A stretch of 7,255 nucleotides of DNA from JBFLVU01 sp037444825 (GCA_037444825.1 JBBILR010000052.1:1-7255), one strand, 5' to 3'; positions 1 through 6,899 are shown, numbered from the stretch's first letter. Notes: generated by a model from the letters alone, not told the origin. Translations and numbers: made by a program.

Positions 1-313
1 TCTGGGGGACGTAGGCCTCGGGCTGGTAGTAGTCGTAGTAGGAGACGAAGTACTCCACGGCGTTCTCGGGGAAGAACTGCTTGAACTCCCCGTAGAGCTG
101 GGCGGCCAGGGTCTTGTTGTGGGCGATGACGAGGGTGGGCCGCTGGAGCCGCTCCACCAGGGCCGCCAGGGTGAAGGTCTTCCCGGAGCCGGTGACGCCC
201 AGGAGAACCGCGTGGCGATCCCCGGCCCGGAGCCTTCTTTCCAGGGCCTGGATGGCGGAAGGCTGGTCTCCGGTGGGCTGGAAGGGGGCCCGAAGGCAAA
301 AGCGGGTGCTCAC
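1..313 (-). CDS. uvrB: UvrABC excinuclease subunit B, N-terminal part (cut by window edge)
   Basis: UvrB is the damage-verification helicase of nucleotide excision repair. It is loaded onto DNA by UvrA and then recruits the nuclease UvrC. Only the first 104 codons are present; the gene continues past the left edge. Visible hallmarks are the N-terminal FQPTGDQPSAI motif (residues 11-21), the Walker A loop GVTGSGKT (39-46), the NKTLAAQLYGEFKQFFP helicase motif Ia region (66-82), and the YFVSYYDYYQPEAYVP segment (88-103) that begins the family's damage-probing beta-hairpin region. The start is a GTG at 313-311, preceded by a strong Shine-Dalgarno stretch (GGGGAGGAG) about nine bases upstream. 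No in-frame ATG gives a better fit to the family N-terminus. It lies 34 bases after the stop of the zinc-ribbon gene on the same strand, so cotranscription is likely, although a private promoter cannot be excluded. Identity is certain; full length and C-terminal domains cannot be judged here. Confidence 0.97.
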   Translation of the reverse strand, partial: MSTRFCLRAPFQPTGDQPSAIQALERRLRAGDRHAVLLGVTGSGKTFTLAALVERLQRPTLVIAHNKTLAAQLYGEFKQFFPENAVEYFVSYYDYYQPEAYVPQ

Positions 314-347
314 CGCTTCTCGCTCCTCCCCTGCGAGGACCCTCTTC

Positions 348-656
348 TCACCGGCGCTCCGACAGGAAGCGGGCCAGCCAGAAGGCCTCCGGGGCCAGCA
401 GGACTCCCAGAAGGGCCAGGGCGGCCCGCCGCACCCAGGGGGAGGGGCGCGCGAAGGGCGACCGCTCCATCTTCCCCAGGCCCTCCCAGCCGCAGGAGGG
501 GCCGGTGCAGCGGAACTTCTGGGAGGGGACGAAGAGCCCCGCCAGCCGCTCCAGGGAACTCCAGGGGACGCGCCGCGGCGGGGCCCCGCACCGGGGGCGG
601 GACCGTTCCGGCCAGAGAAGCCGTCCCTTCAGCGTGCCGTTCCCTCGCCGCCCCAT
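348..656 (-). CDS. Small zinc-ribbon-like protein with one membrane segment, hypothetical
   Basis: No named family is recognised. The 102-residue product has an N-terminal ribbon-like half: PRCGAPPRRVPW (residues 21-32), then FRCTGPSCGWEG (48-59). This resembles the two Cys knuckles of small zinc ribbons fused to a membrane helix. Only three cysteines (23, 50, 55) are present. The position expected for the first Cys of a CxxC is Arg20 (codon CGC, one transition from TGC), and the second knuckle is C-x4-C, so metal binding may be lost or altered. A hydrophobic stretch at about 78-95 is probably a single transmembrane helix, followed by a basic tail ending SERR. The ATG at 656 is chosen because translation from the earlier in-frame ATG (776) would overlap the PII-like gene by about 90 bases. 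The chosen start has no good Shine-Dalgarno, but it lies six bases after a TACAAT hexamer, so a leaderless transcript is possible. Codon use is GC-rich like its neighbours, which with its spacing supports a real gene. Confidence 0.68.
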   Translation of the reverse strand: MGRRGNGTLKGRLLWPERSRPRCGAPPRRVPWSSLERLAGLFVPSQKFRCTGPSCGWEGLGKMERSPFARPSPWVRRAALALLGVLLAPEAFWLARFLSERR

Positions 657-662
657 GGCCCC

Positions 663-668
663 ATTGTA
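663..668 (-). promoter_or_regulatory. Possible -10 element just ahead of the zinc-ribbon gene
   Basis: On the minus strand TACAAT matches the TATAAT -10 consensus at five of six bases, in an otherwise very GC-rich stretch. It ends six bases before the ATG, so transcription would begin at or next to the start codon and give a leaderless message. This fits the lack of a Shine-Dalgarno there. No matching -35 is visible: the hexamer 17 bp upstream is GGCTGA, which overlaps the stop of the PII-like gene. It may simply be chance AT-rich sequence. If real, it would give the zinc-ribbon gene and uvrB a transcript independent of the pump. Confidence 0.25.
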
Positions 669-685
669 CGCCAGGGCGGCCGGCT

Positions 686-985
686 TCAGCCTTCGTGCAG
701 GACGCCTTCCACCGGGAGAATCCAGGCGTGGGTGGACTCGCAGAGCTTCTTCTCGGCCTTGCAAGACCGGATGCACTCCAGGATGTGGGGGACGGCGTCG
801 TCATGGATCACCGCGACGACCACCACCGAGGCTCCGGGGTGAACCCGGTCCCCCAGCTTGAGCCCCGTCCGCCCCATGCCCTGGACGTCCGGGATGACGG
901 TGTAGCCGGTAACGCCCTTTTCCCGAAGGGCGGTCATGCACTGCGGTTCGTATTCGCTGTCCGTCACCAAAAAGAGCATCTTCAT
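686..985 (-). CDS. PII-like signalling protein associated with RND efflux (PII-NG type)
   Basis: The 99-residue protein has the ferredoxin-like layout of the PII superfamily: strand MKMLFLVTD (1-9), helix about 12-23, strand GVTGYTVIPDVQGMGR (24-39), strand ASVVVVAVI (52-60), helix about 62-75 and a last strand AWILPVEGV (87-95). The QGMGR turn matches the KGFGR turn of classical GlnB. Unlike GlnB, the T-loop region is only about a dozen residues (40-51) with no uridylylation tyrosine, and the TGxxGDGKIF B-loop is absent. This agrees with the divergent PII group described next to RND metal and drug efflux genes. It is probably a cytosolic trimer that senses a ligand and acts on the adjacent pump; neither ligand nor target is known. 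It has four Cys, three of them in C71-x3-C75-x6-C82-x3-H86. The ATG at 985 follows AGGGAG by seven bases, and the gene begins 26 bases after the RND stop. Fold and context are well supported; the role is inferred. Confidence 0.88.
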   Translation of the reverse strand: MKMLFLVTDSEYEPQCMTALREKGVTGYTVIPDVQGMGRTGLKLGDRVHPGASVVVVAVIHDDAVPHILECIRSCKAEKKLCESTHAWILPVEGVLHEG

Positions 986-1011
986 GGCGTTTCTCCCTGT
1001 CGCGGGCGGGC

Positions 1012-4000
1012 TCACTCCTCGGTCTCGAAGGCCTCGTCCTGGACGGGGGCCTTGTCTCCGTAGAAAAGGACGTAGAGGATGGGGATGGCCCCCCACGAGA
1101 GCAGGGTGGAGGCCACCTCGCCGGCCATGAGGGCCACGGCCATTCCCTGGAAAATGGGGTCGGCCAGCATCACCGAGGAGCCCACCACCACCGCCAGCGC
1201 CGTCAGCAGCATGGGGCGGAAGCGGACGGCTCCCCCCTCCACCACCGCGTCCTTGAGGGGCATCCCCTGGCGCATCTTCATTTCGGCGAAGTCGATGACC
1301 AGGATGGAGTTCCGGACCACGATCCCCGCCAGGGCGATGAAGCCGATCATGGAGGTGGCGGTGAAGAAGACGCCGAAGGCGGCGTGGGCGGGCAGGATCC
1401 CCACCAGCGAGAGGGGGATGGGGGTCATGATGGCCAGGGGGGTGAGGTAACTCCTGAACCAGCCCACCACCAGGATGTACATGAGGACGAGGACCAGGGC
1501 GAAGGCGATGCCCAGGTCCCGGAAGACCTCGTAGGTGATCTGCCACTCCCCGTCCCACTTCATGGCGTACCGGTCGGGGAGGAGGGGCGCCTCGGTGTAC
1601 AAGCGTTCCAGGCCCACGGAACCGTCGGGCAGGCGGAGGGCCTTGAGGGCGCGGTTGAGCTTGAACATGGCGTAGACGGGGCTCTCCTCCACGCCCGCCA
1701 CGTCCCCCACCACGTACACGACGCGCTTGAGGTTCTTGTGGTAGATCTCCTGGGGGATGGGGGTCTTCTCCACGTCCACCACCTGCCCCAGGGGGATCAG
1801 GGTCCCCTGGCGGTTCTGGAGCTGGAGGGAGAAGAGGGCGGGCAAATCGAAGCGGGCCTCCCGGGGCATCTGGAGGCGCAGGGGGACGGGCTCCCGCTCC
1901 CTGGGCAGGTGGGCGAGCCCGGCGTCGTAACCCTGCACCGCCATGGAGACGGCCCGGGCCACCTCCGCCACGGAGAGCCCCGCCGCCGCCGCTTTCCGCG
2001 GCTCCACCACCAGGTTCACCTGCTCCTGGGGATCGGCGGCGTAGATGTCGCTGTCCACCACCCCCGCCGTCTGCCGGAAGAGCTTCAGGACCTCCCGGCC
2101 CACGGCGAACTGGCCGTCCAGCGAAGGGCCGTAGACCTCCGCCACCAGCGTGGAGAGCACCGGCGGGCCCGGCGGAATCTCCACCACCTTGAGGGCCACC
2201 CCCATCTCCTCGGCCAGGGGGGCGAGGAGCTTCCGCGCCTCCTTGGCGAGGTCGTGGCTCTGGCGGCTCCGCCGGTCCTTGGAGACCAGGTTGACCTGGA
2301 TGTCGGCGGCGTGGGGGATCCGCCTCAGGTAGTAGTGGCGGACGAGTCCGTTGAAGGTGATGGGGGCGGAGGTGCCGGCGTAGATCTGGTAGTCGGTGAC
2401 CTCCTTCATCTCCGAGAGCTTCTGCGCCAGCCGCTGGGCCGCCCGGAGGCTCTCCTCCACGGCCTTGCCCTCGGGCATGTCGAGGACGACCTGGAACTCG
2501 CTCTTGTTGTCGAAGGGAAGCATCTTCACCTTGGCGACCTTGAAAACCACCAGGGAGACCGAGAGGACCAGCAGGACGACGTTGGCGGCCAGGAAGAGGA
2601 GCCCCTTTCTCCGGTCGTGGGTCAGGGGGGTCATGACGTTCCGGTAGAGGCGGAGCAGACGCCCCATGAGCCCCTTCTCCTCCTCCTCCCCGGCGTGGAC
2701 CTTGTTCTTGAGGAGCTTGAAGGCCGCCCAGGGGGAGACCATGAAGGCCACCAGGAGGGAGATCACCATGGCCGCCGAAGCCCCCACCGGGATGGGCCGC
2801 ATGTACGGCCCCATCATGCCCCGGACGAAGGCCATGGGCAGGATGGCGGCGATGACGGTGAAGGTGGCCAGGATGGTGGGGTTGCCCACCTCGTCCACCG
2901 CCTCCACCGCGCGGCGGGTGAGGGACCGGCCGTCCTTCATGGTGAAGTGGCGGTAGATGTTCTCCACCACGACGATGGCGTCGTCCACCAGGATGCCGAT
3001 GGAGAAGATGAGGGCGAAGAGGGTCACGCGGTTCAGGGTGTACCCGCCCAGGTAGTAGATGAGCAGGGTGAAGGCGAGGGTCACGGGCACGGCGACGGCC
3101 ACCACCAGGGACTCGCGAAAGCCCAGCATGAAGGCGATGAGCAGCACCACCGAGAGGGTGGCCAGGAGGAGGTGCTTGATGAGCTCGTCGGACTTCTCCC
3201 CGGCGGTGCGGCCGTAGTCCCTCGTTACGGTGGTCTGGAGGTCTTTGGGGATCAGGCGCCCCCTCAGGGCCTCCACCTTTTTCAAGAGGAGTTCGTTGAG
3301 GGCCGTGGCGTTGACCCCCGGCCTCTTGGTCACCGTCAGGGTGACGGCGGGGTACTGCCCGACGGCCCCCTTCGGGATGCCGCGCTCCGAGGCGGCGGGA
3401 CCCACGCCGAAGAGGACGTACTCCTGGGGGAGGGGCGGCCCGTCCTCGAAGTCCGCCACGTCCCCCAGGTAGACGGGGCGGTTCCCGAAAAAGCCCACCA
3501 GCACCGACGCGGCGTCCTTGGCGTCCCGGATCCAGGATCCCACCTCCAGCCGCACGACGCGCCCGTCTTTCACCAGCGACCCGGCGGGCAGGCGCTCGTT
3601 GAAGGCGGCGAGGCTCTGGGCCACGGAGAGGGGGTTCACGTTGTGGGCGGCCATGCGGACCGGATCCAGGACCACCCGGAGCTCCCGCTTCTGGGCGCCC
3701 AGGATCTCCACCGCCGCCACGTCGGGCACCGAACGGAGCTCCAGCTCCAGCTCCTCCGCGACGCGGGTCAGGGTGTAGGCGTCGTAGCCCTTCCCCCAGA
3801 GGGTCAGGGAGAGGACCGGCACGTCGTCGATGGACTTGAGCTTGATGAGGGGCATCCGGGCCCCCGGGGGCATCTTGTGGAGGTTGCCGGCCACCTTGTC
3901 GTAGATCCGCAGGAGGGCCGTCTCCTCGCTGGAGTTGACCTGGAAGCGGACGATCACCATCCCCATGTTGGCGCTGGAGGTGGAGTAGACGTACTCCACG

Positions 4001-4245
4001 CCGGGGATCTCCCACAGCAGCTTCTCCAGGGGGGTGACCACCCGCTGCTCCACCTCCTGCGGGGAGGCCCCCGGCATGGGGACGAAGATGTCCACCATGG
4101 GGACCTTGATCTGGGGCTCCTCCTCCCGGGGCGTCATGAGCACGGCGAAGAGGCCCAGCAGGAGCGAGGTGAGGACGAAGAGCAGGGTCAGCTTGTTCTT
4201 GAGAAAGTAGTGGGCGATGGCGCCCGAAGGGCCGACCTTGATCAT
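1012..4245 (-). CDS. RND-family efflux permease (inner-membrane proton/substrate antiporter)
   Basis: The protein has 1077 residues, the usual RND length, with two homologous halves. TM1 is at about 17-37, followed by the family motif TPREEEPQI (38-46). The first periplasmic porter domain spans about 40-350; TM2-TM6 lie at about 355-508 and TM7 at about 548-568. The second porter domain spans about 575-905, and TM8-TM12 lie at about 910-1062. The proton-relay aspartates of TM4 are D421-D422 in GILVDDAIVVVEN. The TM10 basic residue is Arg978 (VVRNSILVIDF), where AcrB has Lys940; Thr1015 in RFRPMLLTALA matches the TM11 threonine. The DD pair argues for a drug/hydrophobe-type (HAE-like) pump rather than the CzcA/CusA metal type, which carries VDGAVV at this place. 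The substrate is unknown. The ATG overlaps the adaptor stop as ATGA, a sign of translational coupling. It should work with the adaptor and TolC-type channel encoded just upstream. Its C-terminus ends in an acidic cytosolic tail. Confidence 0.96.
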   Translation of the reverse strand: MIKVGPSGAIAHYFLKNKLTLLFVLTSLLLGLFAVLMTPREEEPQIKVPMVDIFVPMPGASPQEVEQRVVTPLEKLLWEIPGVEYVYSTSSANMGMVIVRFQVNSSEETALLRIYDKVAGNLHKMPPGARMPLIKLKSIDDVPVLSLTLWGKGYDAYTLTRVAEELELELRSVPDVAAVEILGAQKRELRVVLDPVRMAAHNVNPLSVAQSLAAFNERLPAGSLVKDGRVVRLEVGSWIRDAKDAASVLVGFFGNRPVYLGDVADFEDGPPLPQEYVLFGVGPAASERGIPKGAVGQYPAVTLTVTKRPGVNATALNELLLKKVEALRGRLIPKDLQTTVTRDYGRTAGEKSDELIKHLLLATLSVVLLIAFMLGFRESLVVAVAVPVTLAFTLLIYYLGGYTLNRVTLFALIFSIGILVDDAIVVVENIYRHFTMKDGRSLTRRAVEAVDEVGNPTILATFTVIAAILPMAFVRGMMGPYMRPIPVGASAAMVISLLVAFMVSPWAAFKLLKNKVHAGEEEEKGLMGRLLRLYRNVMTPLTHDRRKGLLFLAANVVLLVLSVSLVVFKVAKVKMLPFDNKSEFQVVLDMPEGKAVEESLRAAQRLAQKLSEMKEVTDYQIYAGTSAPITFNGLVRHYYLRRIPHAADIQVNLVSKDRRSRQSHDLAKEARKLLAPLAEEMGVALKVVEIPPGPPVLSTLVAEVYGPSLDGQFAVGREVLKLFRQTAGVVDSDIYAADPQEQVNLVVEPRKAAAAGLSVAEVARAVSMAVQGYDAGLAHLPREREPVPLRLQMPREARFDLPALFSLQLQNRQGTLIPLGQVVDVEKTPIPQEIYHKNLKRVVYVVGDVAGVEESPVYAMFKLNRALKALRLPDGSVGLERLYTEAPLLPDRYAMKWDGEWQITYEVFRDLGIAFALVLVLMYILVVGWFRSYLTPLAIMTPIPLSLVGILPAHAAFGVFFTATSMIGFIALAGIVVRNSILVIDFAEMKMRQGMPLKDAVVEGGAVRFRPMLLTALAVVVGSSVMLADPIFQGMAVALMAGEVASTLLSWGAIPILYVLFYGDKAPVQDEAFETEE

Positions 4246-5300
4246 GGCGCGACCTCCACCGGACGCCCGTCGGCGAGCCCTTCGGGAACGGGGCACACCA
4301 CCGCCTCGCCGGCCTTGAGGCCGCTGAGGACCTGCACGTTCCCCTGAGACTTGAGCCCCGTCTGGACGTACCGGAGCCGGGCGAGCCCGCCCTCCGCCAC
4401 GAAGACGGCGTCCATCTGGCCCAGGGTGACGAGGGCCTCCTCGGGGACGGCCAGGGCCTCCTCCGCCAGGGCTTCGAAGCGGACGCGGGCGAACTGGCCG
4501 GGTCTCAGCCCCGCCTCGGAGGGCAGAGCCAGCTTCACCGAGGAGGTCCGGCTCATGGGGTCGGCGGCGGCCACCACGGAGGTGACGGTCACCCGGAGGT
4601 CCTTCCCGAGGCCGTCCACGGAGACGAGGGCCCCCTGGCCCGGGGCCAGGCGCCGGGCCCGCTCCTCCGGCACGGCCACCGCCATCTCGAGGTTCCCCGG
4701 GTTTTCCACCGTGAGAATGGGCATGCCGGGAAAGGCGAGGTTGCCGGGGTCCATCCACTTCCGCGTCACGATCCCGTCGGCGGGGGAAAGGATCTTCCCG
4801 TAGGTGAGGAGGGTCTTCGCCATCCGGACGTTGGCCTCCGCCTGCGCCTTCTGCGCCTCGGCCTGGGCGGCCCCCGCCTTCACCTGCTCCAGCTGGTGCT
4901 CGGTGACGGCCTTTTCCTCCCGGAGGGCGGTGAAGCGTTCCAGGTCCCTCCGGGCGTTGGCGGCGGCCACCTCGGCGGCGGCGAGGCCGGCCTTGGCCTG
5001 CTCCAGGGCGCTCTGGGCCTCGGCGGCGTCCACTTCCACCAGGGGTTGGCCCTTCTTCACCGCCTGCCCCTCCTCCACGTAGATCCTCAGCACGCGGCCC
5101 ATCATCTTGGTGGAGACGACGACGGCGTCCCGGCTCTTCACGGTGCCGGTGTAGGCCTCGGCGGCGGGGAGGGGCTTCACGGCGGCGGGAACGGTGCGAA
5201 CCGGCACGGGCGTTCCGGACTCCCGCGGTTCCGGCCGGTGTCCGCAGGCCGCCAGGGTGGCGGCGCCCATCACGGTGACGATCCACAAGGCTCTTTTCAT
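4242..5300 (-). CDS. Periplasmic adaptor (membrane-fusion protein) lipoprotein of RND pump
   Basis: This 352-residue adaptor links the RND permease to the outer-membrane channel. Residues 1-18 form a lipoprotein signal ending in the lipobox LAAC, so Cys19 should be acylated and anchor the protein in the inner membrane. Next come the first half of the lipoyl/barrel-sandwich domain (about 45-90; MGRVLRIYVEEGQAVKKGQPL), an Ala/Glu-rich alpha-helical hairpin (about 91-163) that should contact the channel tip, the second lipoyl half (about 168-200; LSPADGIVTRKWMDPGNL), a beta-barrel domain (about 203-278; LRPGQFARVRF) and a membrane-proximal domain to the end. The start ATG at 5300 follows GAGAGG by seven bases and gives a perfect lipoprotein leader. 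It lies 52 bases after the channel gene stop and its TGA overlaps the permease ATG. No His- or Met-rich metal-binding extension is seen, in line with a non-metal substrate. Confidence 0.95.
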   Translation of the reverse strand: MKRALWIVTVMGAATLAACGHRPEPRESGTPVPVRTVPAAVKPLPAAEAYTGTVKSRDAVVVSTKMMGRVLRIYVEEGQAVKKGQPLVEVDAAEAQSALEQAKAGLAAAEVAAANARRDLERFTALREEKAVTEHQLEQVKAGAAQAEAQKAQAEANVRMAKTLLTYGKILSPADGIVTRKWMDPGNLAFPGMPILTVENPGNLEMAVAVPEERARRLAPGQGALVSVDGLGKDLRVTVTSVVAAADPMSRTSSVKLALPSEAGLRPGQFARVRFEALAEEALAVPEEALVTLGQMDAVFVAEGGLARLRYVQTGLKSQGNVQVLSGLKAGEAVVCPVPEGLADGRPVEVAP

Positions 5301-5352
5301 CTCTTCGCCTCTCGCTCTCGAAATCGGAAAGGGTCTTGGTTCTCTCGCACCT

Positions 5353-6723
5353 TCATTTCCCCATGGCCCACGACAGGCGGGCCCTGGAGACGATCAGGTC
5401 GTGGACCGCCTGGGCCCGGGCCAGGGCCGCGGCGGTGAGCGCCGTGTCGGCGTCCAGCAGGTCCGTGATGGCGGCCAGCCCCTCCCGGTACCTCAGGGCC
5501 ACGATCCGCTGGTTCTCCCGGGCCTGCTCCTCCGACTGGGCGGTGACCGCCACCCGCTCGGCGGCGGCCTCGGACCTCAGGAGGGCCTCCTGGACCTCCA
5601 CGCGGACGCGGTTCCGGGCGTCCTCCAGCGCCTTCTGGGCCTGGAACTGGCGGGAGGAGGCCAGAAGGAGCCTTCCCGAGCGCGCCCCGCCGTCGAAGAG
5701 GGGGAGGCGGAGCTGGACGCCCACCATCCAGTTCTTGCCGTGGCCCGAGAAGTCCTCCGTGTCCTGCTCGTAGGCGGCCACGGCCCCCACCTGGGGCAGG
5801 TAGTCGGCGCGGGCCATTCGGACCCCCAGCCCCGCCTGCCGGGCCTCCCGCTCGGCGGCGGCGAGGTCCCCCCGGGCCGACAGGGCGGCCTGAACCGCCT
5901 CCTCCAGGGAAGGCAGGGGCTCCGCGGGAACGGTGAACTCCCCCCGGGGCTCCACCTCGCCTCCGTACCCCAGGGTGTAGGCCAGATAGGCCCTCGCCAC
6001 CCGGGCGTCCGCCGCCCGGGCGGCCCTCTGCTGGCGCATGTCGGCGAGGAAGACCCGCATGCGGAGCAGGTCCGAGTCGAGGACCAGCCCCTCCCTGTGC
6101 ATGGCCTCCACCTGCTCGAGGTGGGCCTCGGCGGTCTTCACCGTCTCGTCCATGACCGAAACGGCCTCCCGGGCGAGGAGACTCCCGTAAAAGGCCTCGG
6201 CCACCTCCTTGCGGAGGCTCGACTCGGCGAAGGCCGACAGGCCCTCCGCCGCCTCCACCCCCAGACCGGCGGCGCGGTAGGCGGCCGTGAGCTTTCCCCC
6301 CGTGAAGAGAGGAAGGGTCACCTCCGCCCGGCTCTGGAAGTTGTTGAGGGGCGGGGGGGTGTTGAGGCTCGGGATGGAAAAATCCATCATCCCGAAGCGC
6401 TCCTGGGTGAGCTTCCCCATGAAGACGTAGACGGGGTTGTCGGTGCGGGTGAAGGTCTCGGAGAAGGTGAGATCGGGCAGGAAGTAGGAGCGGGCCTCCT
6501 TCCGCTGTCCCTCGCGGGCCTTCACCTCCTCCCGCGCCGCCAGGACCATGGGGTTGGAGCGCGAGGCCCGCTCCAGGGCCTCCTCCAGCGTCACGGAGAG
6601 CGGCTGGGCTTCCGGAGGGGAGGGGAGGGGGGGCTCCTGGGCAAAGACCCCGGCCGGATCCCCCAGAAGGAGGGCGGCGGCGAGGAGTCCGGGCAGGGAG
6701 AGACGGCTTCGACTTCGCTTCAT
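5353..6723 (-). CDS. TolC-family outer-membrane efflux channel
   Basis: This 456-residue outer-membrane factor should trimerise into a beta-barrel plus periplasmic alpha-barrel tunnel and act as the exit duct of the pump encoded downstream. Residues 1-28 are a Sec signal peptide (basic start, Leu/Ala core, cleavage predicted after VFA). No Cys follows it, so it is not a NodT-type lipoprotein. The internal two-fold repeat of the OEP fold is clear: an EALERA helix (48-53), YFLPDLTFSETF (80-91) and LPLFTGGK (137-144) are echoed by EAVQAA (275-280), DYLPQVGAVAAYE (307-319) and LPLFDGGA (340-347). Long helices occupy about 145-250 and 348-455, and the last holds the typical YREGLAAITDLLDADTAL motif (412-429). 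The ATG at 6723 follows CAGGGGG by four bases. It is the first gene of the minus-strand cluster, with the permease third, an order seen in many RND operons. Confidence 0.95.
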   Translation of the reverse strand: MKRSRSRLSLPGLLAAALLLGDPAGVFAQEPPLPSPPEAQPLSVTLEEALERASRSNPMVLAAREEVKAREGQRKEARSYFLPDLTFSETFTRTDNPVYVFMGKLTQERFGMMDFSIPSLNTPPPLNNFQSRAEVTLPLFTGGKLTAAYRAAGLGVEAAEGLSAFAESSLRKEVAEAFYGSLLAREAVSVMDETVKTAEAHLEQVEAMHREGLVLDSDLLRMRVFLADMRQQRAARAADARVARAYLAYTLGYGGEVEPRGEFTVPAEPLPSLEEAVQAALSARGDLAAAEREARQAGLGVRMARADYLPQVGAVAAYEQDTEDFSGHGKNWMVGVQLRLPLFDGGARSGRLLLASSRQFQAQKALEDARNRVRVEVQEALLRSEAAAERVAVTAQSEEQARENQRIVALRYREGLAAITDLLDADTALTAAALARAQAVHDLIVSRARLSWAMGK

Positions 6724-6750
6724 GGTACCCCCTGTGGGAAAGGCACGTTC

Positions 6751-6779
6751 ACTCTACCATGGCCGCGGCCGTCGGACAC
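6751..6779 (-). promoter_or_regulatory. Weak candidate promoter for the efflux operon
   Basis: Read on the minus strand, TAGAGT (6756-6751; four of six matches to TATAAT) has GTGTCC (6779-6774; three of six to TTGACA) 17 bases upstream. It would start transcription near 6744, leaving a leader of about 20 bases that just holds the Shine-Dalgarno of the tolC-like gene. The spacer carries the palindrome GGCCGCGGCC (6761-6770), which could serve as an operator. The hexamer matches are poor, so this is only a candidate; a promoter using another sigma factor or lying farther upstream is equally possible. Confidence 0.25.
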
Positions 6780-6899
6780 CGGCCGGCACCCGGGAAGATG
6801 CAAGGGAGCCCCGGCGGTAACAGGGGCGTCCGGCCGAACGGCCGATCTCGAGGCGGCCTCCCCGCGGAGCCTCCGGAAAGAAGCCCCGTCAGGAAGTCA

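Noticed and set aside
310..804. A second minus-strand frame over the zinc-ribbon gene.
   Set aside because: It is Pro/Ala/Gly-rich with no recognisable motif and overlaps the PII-like gene, whereas the other frame has Cys knuckles, a membrane helix and a stop spaced suitably before uvrB.
119..1063. Plus-strand open frames across the uvrB, ribbon and PII-like genes.
   Set aside because: They are antisense to recognised genes and rich in Pro, Gly and Arg with no family motif.
686..4015. A minus-strand open frame that would fuse about 1000 residues to the front of the PII-like protein.
   Set aside because: Upstream of 985 this is merely the alternative frame of the RND gene, kept open by scarce stops. 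The PII-like part has its own ATG and ribosome binding site and is complete.
1012..4245. Annotation as a CzcA/CusA heavy-metal pump, suggested by the PII-like neighbour.
   Set aside because: The TM4 motif is VDDAIVVVEN rather than the metal-pump VDGAVV form, and no metal-binding motif is obvious in the adaptor or permease.
1384..4347. A 987-codon plus-strand open frame opposite the RND permease gene.
   Set aside because: Its product is Gly/His/Asp-rich low-complexity sequence, the usual shadow of a GC-rich coding strand. The minus strand gives a full, recognisable RND permease over the same bases.
4246..5286. An in-frame N-terminal extension of the RND permease through the adaptor gene.
   Set aside because: The extension is Arg/Gly-rich shadow sequence. 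The ATG at 4245 gives the normal RND N-terminus (MIKVGPSGAIAHYFLKNKLT) and the ATGA overlap with the adaptor.
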